NCBI RefSeq assembly: GCF_025370935.1
Contig: NC_133500.1
Span: 8,962,187 to 9,026,186 of the forward strand
Direction: 5' to 3'
Length of the DNA: 64,000 nt
DNA from: Choristoneura fumiferana
Lineage: Eukaryota > Arthropoda > Insecta > Lepidoptera > Tortricidae
The notes beneath the pieces are model-generated. The model did no database searches and was not told the DNA's origin. It saw only the letters and a list, made by a program, of their open reading frames with translations. Position numbers and translations under genes: made by a program. This document shows positions 38,301 through 47,300 of this stretch, piece by piece (the stretch's first letter is position 1; each line of letters begins with the position of its first letter).

Positions 38301-41300
38301 AACACGACCAGCCCGCCCTCTGTGAGTACACGCGGACACAGTACACGCACACAGCGGCAGCTGGCGCGCGGCCGCCTGCTGCTGGGGTACCGCGGGGGGT
38401 TCGCGGCACACGCGCTGCCCGACCCGCGCCGCCCCGAACACGACCAGCCCGCCCTCTGTGAGTACACGCGGACACAGTACACGCACACAGCGGCAGCTGG
38501 CGCGCGGCCGCCTGCTGCTGGGGTACCGCGGGGGGTTCGCGGCACACGCGCTGCCCGACCCGCGCCGCCCCGACCACGACCAGCCCGCCCTCTGTGAGTA
38601 CACGCGGACACAGTACACGCACACAGCGGCAGCTGGCGCGCGGCCGCCTGCTGCTGGGGTACCGCGGGGGGTTCGCGGCACACGCGCTGCCCGACCCGCG
38701 CCGCCCCGACCACGACCAGCCCGCCCTCTGTGAGTACACGCGGACACAGTACACGCACACAGCGGCAGCTGGCGCGCGGCCGCCTGCTGCTGGGGTACCG
38801 CGGGGGGTTCGCGGCACACGCGCTGCCCGACCCGCGCCGCCCCGACCACGACCAGCCCGCCCTCTGTGAGTACACGCGGACACAGTACACGCACACAGCG
38901 GCAGCTGGCGCGCGGCCGCCTGCTGCTGGGGTACCGCGGGGGGTTCGCGGCACACGCGCTGCCCGACCCGCGCCGCCCCGACCACGACCAGCCCGCCCTC
39001 TGTGAGTACACGCGGACACAGTACACGCACACAGCGGCAGCTGGCGCGCGGCCGCCTGCTGCTGGGGTACCGCGGGGGGTTCGCGGCACACGCGCTGCCC
39101 GACCCGCGCCGCCCCGACCACGACCAGCCCGCCCTCTGTGAGTACACGCGGACACAGTACACGCACACAGCGGCAGCTGGCGCGCGGCCGCCTGCTGCTG
39201 GGGTACCGCGGGGGGTTCGCGGCACACGCGCTGCCCGACCCGCGCCGCCCCGACCACGACCAGCCCGCCCTCTGTGAGTACACGCGGACACAGTACACGC
39301 ACACAGCGGCAGCTGGCGCGCGGCCGCCTGCTGCTGGGGTACCGCGGGGGGTTCGCGGCACACGCGCTGCCCGACCCGCGCCGCCCCGAACACGACCAGC
39401 CCGCCCTCTGTGAGTACACGCGGACACAGTACACGCACACAGCGGCAGCTGGCGCGCGGCCGCCTGCTGCTGGGGTACCGCGGGGGGTTCGCGGCACACG
39501 CGCTGCCCGACCCGCGCCGCCCCGAACACGACCAGCCCGCCCTCTGTGAGTACACGCGGACACAGTACACGCACACAGCGGCAGCTGGCGCGCGGCCGCC
39601 TGCTGCTGGGGTACCGCGGGGGGTTCGCGGCACACGCGCTGCCCGACCCGCGCCGCCCCGAACACGACCAGCCCGCCCTCTGTGAGTACACGCGGACACA
39701 GTACACGCACACAGCGGCAGCTGGCGCGCGGCCGCCTGCTGCTGGGGTACCGCGGGGGTTCGCGGCACACGCGCTGCCCGACCCGCGCCGCCCCGAACAC
39801 GACCAGCCCGCCCTCTGTGAGTACACGCGGACACAGTACACGCACACAGCGGCAGCTGGCGCGCGGCCGCCTGCTGCTGGGGTACCGCGGGGGGTTCGCG
39901 GCACACGCGCTGCCCGACCCGCGCCGCCCCGAACACGACCAGCCCGCCCTCTGTGAGTACACGCGGACACAGTACACGCACACAGCGGCAGCTGGCGCGC
40001 GGCCGCCTGCTGCTGGGGTACCGCGGGGGGTTCGCGGCACACGCGCTGCCCGACCCGCGCCGCCCCGAACACGACCAGCCCGCCCTCTGTGAGTACACGC
40101 GGACACAGTACACGCACACAGCGGCAGCTGGCGCGCGGCCGCCTGCTGCTGGGGTACCGCGGGGGGTTCGCGGCACACGCGCTGCCCGACCCGCGCCGCC
40201 CCGACCACGACCAGCCCGCCCTCTGTGAGTACACGCGGACACAGTACACGCACACAGCGGCAGCTGGCGCGCGGCCGCCTGCTGCTGGGGTACCGCGGGG
40301 GGTTCGCGGCACACGCGCTGCCCGACCCGCGCCGCCCCGACCACGACCAGCCCGCCCTCTGTGAGTACACGCGGACACAGTACACGCACACAGCGGCAGC
40401 TGGCGCGCGGCCGCCTGCTGCTGGGGTACCGCGGGGGGTTCGCGGCACACGCGCTGCCCGACCCGCGCCGCCCCGAACACGACCAGCCCGCCCTCTGTGA
40501 GTACACGCGGACACAGTACACGCACACAGCGGCAGCTGGCGCGCGGCCGCCTGCTGCTGGGGTACCGCGGGGGGTTCGCGGCACACGCGCTGCCCGACCC
40601 GCGCCGCCCCGACCACGACCAGCCCGCCCTCTGTGAGTACACGCGGACACAGTACACGCACACAGCGGCAGCTGGCGCGCGGCCGCCTGCTGCTGGGGTA
40701 CCGCGGGGGGTTCGCGGCACACGCGCTGCCCGACCCGCGCCGCCCCGACCACGACCAGCCCGCCCTCTGTGAGTACACGCGGACACAGTACACGCACACA
40801 GCGGCAGCTGGCGCGCGGCCGCCTGCTGCTGGGGTACCGCGGGGGGTTCGCGGCACACGCGCTGCCCGACCCGCGCCGCCCCGAACACGACCAGCCCGCC
40901 CTCTGTGAGTACACGCGGACACAGTACACGCACACAGCGGCAGCTGGCGCGCGGCCGCCTGCTGCTGGGGTACCGCGGGGGGTTCGCGGCACACGCGCTG
41001 CCCGACCCGCGCCGCCCCGAACACGACCAGCCCGCCCTCTGTGAGTACACGCGGACACAGTACACGCACACAGCGGCAGCTGGCGCGCGGCCGCCTGCTG
41101 CTGGGGTACCGCGGGGGGTTCGCGGCACACGCGCTGCCCGACCCGCGCCGCCCCGAACACGACCAGCCCGCCCTCTGTGAGTACACGCGGACACAGTACA
41201 CGCACACAGCGGCAGCTGGCGCGCGGCCGCCTGCTGCTGGGGTACCGCGGGGGGTTCGCGGCACACGCGCTGCCCGACCCGCGCCGCCCCGACCACGACC

Positions 41301-44300
41301 AGCCCGCCCTCTGTGAGTACACGCGGACACAGTACACGCACACAGCGGCAGCTGGCGCGCGGCCGCCTGCTGCTGGGGTACCGCGGGGGGTTCGCGGCAC
41401 ACGCGCTGCCCGACCCGCGCCGCCCCGACCACGACCAGCCCGCCCTCTGTGAGTACACGCGGACACAGTACACGCACACAGCGGCAGCTGGCGCGCGGCC
41501 GCCTGCTGCTGGGGTACCGCGGGGGGTTCGCGGCACACGCGCTGCCCGACCCGCGCCGCCCCGAACACGACCAGCCCGCCCTCTGTGAGTACACGCGGAC
41601 ACAGTACACGCACACAGCGGCAGCTGGCGCGCGGCCGCCTGCTGCTGGGGTACCGCGGGGGGTTCGCGGCACACGCGCTGCCCGACCCGCGCCGCCCCGA
41701 CCACGACCAGCCCGCCCTCTGTGAGTACACGCGGACACAGTACACGCACACAGCGGCAGCTGGCGCGCGGCCGCCTGCTGCTGGGGTACCGCGGGGGGTT
41801 CGCGGCACACGCGCTGCCCGACCCGCGCCGCCCCGACCACGACCAGCCCGCCCTCTGTGAGTACACGCGGACACAGTACACGCACACAGCGGCAGCTTAC
41901 TAAATATAATAATATTTTTTGATCAAGAAACTATCCAATTTTATCTATCTTTGATCTCTAACAACATACACAATTACTGAAACAATAATATTTGCTAAGC
42001 CTTGTATATGATCAGTAACGTAGTGTTATTTTTGTCAGCCCTGGTGCACCCGGAGAACCAAGTGAACCTGTTCCTGTCCCACTCTGGCGCGCGGCCGCTG
42101 TGCGCGGCGGCGGTGCCCAACAGCGCGGACACGCTGCTCGTGTTCAACTCGCTGGCGCTGTACGTCGACCGGCACGGACACCGCGCGAGAGACACCGAGC
42201 TCATGTACACGCAGCAGCCCAGTTACCACGGTCTGTATGTCGCCACAATGGACGACTAGATGTAAACCACATGTTCACAAACTTGTTTCGTCTAACGTCC
42301 ACTTTGAAAATCAGTTATTATGTCGCGGCTCCCATTTTTTTTCACAGACGCTTCCCCCACCACTGGAACGGGAAACATCATATTTTTTCTACCTATTAAC
42401 TAATCTACAAAGTAAAAAGTTCTAATAGGTTCTCACGACGCTCGAGTAAATACACATTTAGCATCTTGGCTTCCCCTACTACAGATCTGTTCACTCACAA
42501 AGGCGCGCCCCTCCACAGCTATATCAATGTGCACAAGTAAACCTCGTACTTACACGTTGTCTTAGTCTTAGTGTGCGTGACTGGCGGTACGCTTGCGACT
42601 GAGGACACGTTCGAGCTATGCACACATAAACTACAATTATAAAATATGGAGGGGCGCGCCTTTGTGAGGTGAATACATCTGTACAAGTTTAAACAGTAAG
42701 ATGCGACCTTTATCAGCATAATGAATTATTTTGTTTGATTACAGCTATCAACGATACGCACCTATTAATATTCACAACGACGCATATAGACATCTACGAC
42801 ATCGAGAGTGGGGAGTGGGTGCAGACTATCAATATACGTGAGTTAATTAAAAGAAAAATAGAAATAGCCTTTAAAAAAATTAAATTAAAACTGTTTATTT
42901 CGAAAAAAGCATATACAGTTCATATAAAATTAATGTATAGTTCTTAAGTAATAGGATTGTAGTAGTTAATATAAAAATGCTTGATTACATGAATTTAAAT
43001 ACTTATTTGCAAATTTAAATGTGAGTACAGGAGAAAAGTTTTTCCATGTCAGTCTTTATGACATTGACATAAGATTGATTTTTACTTGACCTGTGTAAAA
43101 CTTTTTTCACTACATTTATAACACTTGTGTACAATGTTATATGAATAAAATATTTGTATTTGTATTTTTGTATTTTGTACTTGTATTCAACATTTAATAT
43201 CACTACTCATAATAATATCATTACTGGCACTTGAGGTATCCCATCTTAGACCTCTAGATTGGCAACGCATCTGCAATCCCCCTGGTGTTGCAGGTGGTTA
43301 TGGGTGTGTCTATGGTGATCTCTTACCATCAGGAGAATTGCTCGTTTGCCATCCAGTCGAATAAAAAAAAACTAATACTGCTACCATAGTAGCCGAAGCG
43401 AGTAGGCGATGAGTTTTCTGTCATTCGATCAGTCACGATTCTGCCTTATTATATGTTATGTTGAATGTGTGTTGTTAGCAAACGCGCGGCCGCTGGACGC
43501 GTCGGGCTGGCTGTGCTGCGTGTGCGGCGGCGCCACCAACGGGTTCCCGTTCGGCAGCGACACCACGCCCTTCATCATCTACCTGCGCCCGCTGCTCGCC
43601 AGTCAGTATCATTCATCTTAATACATACGTCATCGCCAGCCGAACCACGTCCACGTAGGCAGACGAATTAAAAAAAAAACTTTTCACTTCTCATGCTCGT
43701 AAAGATCGTGTTTATGCTGTATCTATGCGACATAATGACTTTTTATGCTCTAGTGCATAAAGTGAAATCTTCTTCTAAGACCAAGGTAATCAGATGTCAA
43801 CAGCCACGAAGAAAAAAGTTTCTAAATGTTTTTTAATATTTTTTTATTTATATAAAATTAAAAATCAATTAAAATAATTCAATAGAACTAAAAAAATATT
43901 ATTACACAGAAATGCATGAAAAATAAAAGGTGCATAGTAAGTGAAAAATTGTTTCCACTGTTGCTATTTATCATTTTCTCGCAATCGAAGTGAAAAGCAG
44001 AGTGTAAAACTCGAGCATTAAATCCATTTTGCCCTCGACGTGTCTATCCACCCTCGCCGTGCCGGCTCGGGTAGCTATATGAACGTCTTGGGTAAAATGG
44101 CTCGTTTTATGCTCTTGTTGTACAATCTACTATTAATATTCAATTATAAAAGCAGTAACTATTTTTAATTTTAAGGTGTTTCAAAATCACTTATGTATAC
44201 GATCGAGCATTAATCGATTTTTAAAATGTCAAATTTTCATCTAGCTCTACGCTACCACAGACCATACACATGTTTTATTCAGTCAGATTTTGACGAAGAA

Positions 44301-47300
44301 TTTTCAAATTAAAATTAAATATTGAAATCGGATTCGCGCTGTCATCGTTCATCCACCATTACCTCTCATATTTCGTTTTATATTTTTTTTTTACCGTACA
44401 ACGACAAAAATTACTCTTAATAACGGCCATATTTTTCTAAAAATCTAATCTAATCTAAATATTGAAATCAAGTGAATTTTCATGAAAAAAGTGATTAGAC
44501 GTTTATTTAAAAGACACTAATTATAGATGAATATGTTATTGCATCGATCCAGTGGATGTATTTTGATGAAATCGGTTTGTTTACACTAATTATATTGGAT
44601 TGACACAGCGTAATAGTGCTGCCTCCCTAAAATTGGCCCAACGCACGCCTATGAATACAGGTTGTATTTTTTGTAACGAAACTGTATTGTCATGCAGAGG
44701 GTCCTCTCAACGTGGAACACGCGGCGCTGTGGGGCTCCACCAAGCGACGGTTTTCCGTCCGCGAGCAGTCGCATCAGGCCATTGAGGCCCACAACCGATT
44801 GTGAGTAAATGTGTTATTTATAATAGTTAACGGATAAAGGGGTTTTTGTTATAGTAGGGGAGCCTATGATGCTTAATGGACATATACTCGACGCCGTGTG
44901 GACATACATATCAGATTTTGTAGATTTTGTGGTCTTTTTCAAACATGTAAAAAAAATACATGGAAATACTTAAGCATATGAGATATTGTAGTTTAGACTG
45001 CGGACTTGCGTGGTGGGGGTGCATAGAATTGATTGCCTGCCAATTTAAGTCAGCTTGACATGCAATGGAAAAATGGGTCTAGTTGCATATTACTTGTAAC
45101 GCTCGCTCAAGCAACAAAGACGTTATTTCTATCTAAGTAGAAACTGGTTTGCCTTATCTATCAGATAAGATATGTTTATATTCAACTGTGTTGTATAACC
45201 CGTGTGGTGTCGGGTTAGAATTATATCTCTCCATTTCTTCCGTGGATGTCGTAAGAGGCGACTGAGGATATAAGGTTAAGGGATATTGTAGGCGATAGGC
45301 TAGCAACCTGTTGTACCGTTTTTGTCAAACTTAAAACGTAAAATTCCTAAAAGTGGCTCCGTAGCGGTAACGGTAGCTTAATCTGTTTGGGAATACAGGC
45401 GTGATGTGTGTGTGTGTGTTTTATTTGCTGTTTGTTTCCCATATAAATAGATTAACATACTGTCTTGTGCAGATCGGAGCGGCGGTCGCGGCTCATCTCC
45501 GCGCCGACAAACTTCGCGCACCTGTCGCACATGGGCCCCGGGGACGGCATCCGCTCGCAGCGGCTGCTCGACCTGCCCACCACCGTCGAGACAGCCGACG
45601 ACCTGCCGCAGGTAACACACACACACACATGGGCCCCGGGGACGGCATCCGCTCGCAGCGGCTGCTCGACCTGCCCACCACCGTCGAGACAGCCGACGAC
45701 CTGCCGCAGGTAACACACACACACACACACATGGGCCCCGGGGACGGCATCCGCTCGCAGCGGCTGCTCGACCTGCCCACCACCGTCGAGACAGCCGACG
45801 ACCTGCCGCAGGTAACACACACACACACTAGCTAACAGTGCTGGCGACTCAATATTTTTATAAGCACAGCTTGGACAGGTCATCCATCACCAGTGGCCGG
45901 ATGACGGATGCAATTTAAGACAAAATCATGTCGAACGATATACGTAATATGGATATGACTACAATTGGTTGAAAAAAGAGAACATAATTGAAAAATAGTT
46001 TGATAATTTAATTGTTGTAGTAAATAATCGTATTTTTTTCTATATTACATATTTTCAGTGCATTCCTTTTATAGTTCACTATCCACTTATGTAGGGGAAA
46101 ATTACCTCTTTACATCTACAGATGTAAGAGGTGCGTATTCGTAAAGTGATACTTCACCATTATTAGGAACATTACATTACAATGAATAAATAAATGAATT
46201 ATCACTAGATCCCGGATTTTTGTGGCAATGACGCCACAATAGGGTAGTTTGAGGAGTAAATGGAACGGTGTTAATTAATACGTCTGTGTAAATGATGATG
46301 ATGATGCGTGTGAAGATGGTCCCAAAGGAAGATCGGCAGATTGTTGATTTGGGACCATGTGATGTTTATTGTATTTTGTTTTTATTTTTACCCATCTTCC
46401 CATGTTGTCACGAATAAATGATTTTCTTCCTTTTTTTCTTTAAATTAAAATTTAATACCTATATTAGGATGCAATAACTTATTTTTTTCTTAACAATTTG
46501 ATGTTTGTTTTATTTCGACTTGTTCTTTACAGATGTATAGCAGTCGAGAGAGCAGTAAGCGAACATCCCCGCTTACGATATCGCATGGCACAGGTTCCTA
46601 TAACGGTAGGTCTAGTTTATTGTATGTATCAAATAAGCAAAAGTATATTGGTTCAACTGAAAATCGTTCCATAGGCGCCACGAAATGCCGACATGGCGCC
46701 TATTATGGCATGATTTTCAGCTGTCTTGTTTTGCCGACTGTGGCGTTCAAATTGATATTTGTTATTTCCAGTACCGTCCGTGCGACATACAATGTATTTC
46801 GTCCTATTCTTGTGAATAAAATTGTATATTTGTAAGACAAGGAATATTGTTTTTAGAACAAGTGGTGCAGCTCCGCGGTGCCTGAGCTGGCACGCCCCAG
46901 TAATACATCAAATTTATTATGCCTTTAGGCGTAATACGGAAAAAAACATCCTTGGTTTTTATTTAGGGGGTTGCAACCAAGTTAGCCTGCATGTTACGAC
47001 ACCGGTTACGAGCAAGTGTGATGAACATATGTATACCTAATAGGCGGCTGACGGATGCTAATTACGTCAAAATCATGTCGAACGATCTACGTAATATGGA
47101 TATGTCGTCGTTTTAGAGTAGCGACGAAGACGACGGTCAAAAATTCCTAATTAGTTTTTTTTGTATGTTCTACTTATGTATTTTTTGTGTTAATTTGAAT
47201 TTTACAGTGCTTAGTTTTCTAACTGTAATGCTGTATTTTTTTATTGATAGATAAATAATATGATTTCATTTGCCATAATTATTTTAAATATAAATATTGA

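Noticed and set aside
34854..41887. Three minus-strand ORFs of over 2,300 codons as genes
   Set aside because: They arise from a stop-free 136-bp unit; no initiation context, domain or splice evidence.
34955..41897. CRISPR or centromeric satellite interpretation
   Set aside because: Each unit is exon plus donor of gek; there are no spacers, and the array lies in one intron of a gene that continues on both sides.
34880..41903. About 50 plus-strand ORFs of 91-226 codons over the array
   Set aside because: They start at the GTG of each donor and are repeat translations; only the frame from 34868 to donor 3 has any claim to coding.
45378..45883. Cys/Arg-rich minus-strand ORFs over the CRIB array
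   Set aside because: Shadows of the CRIB exon copies and CA repeats.
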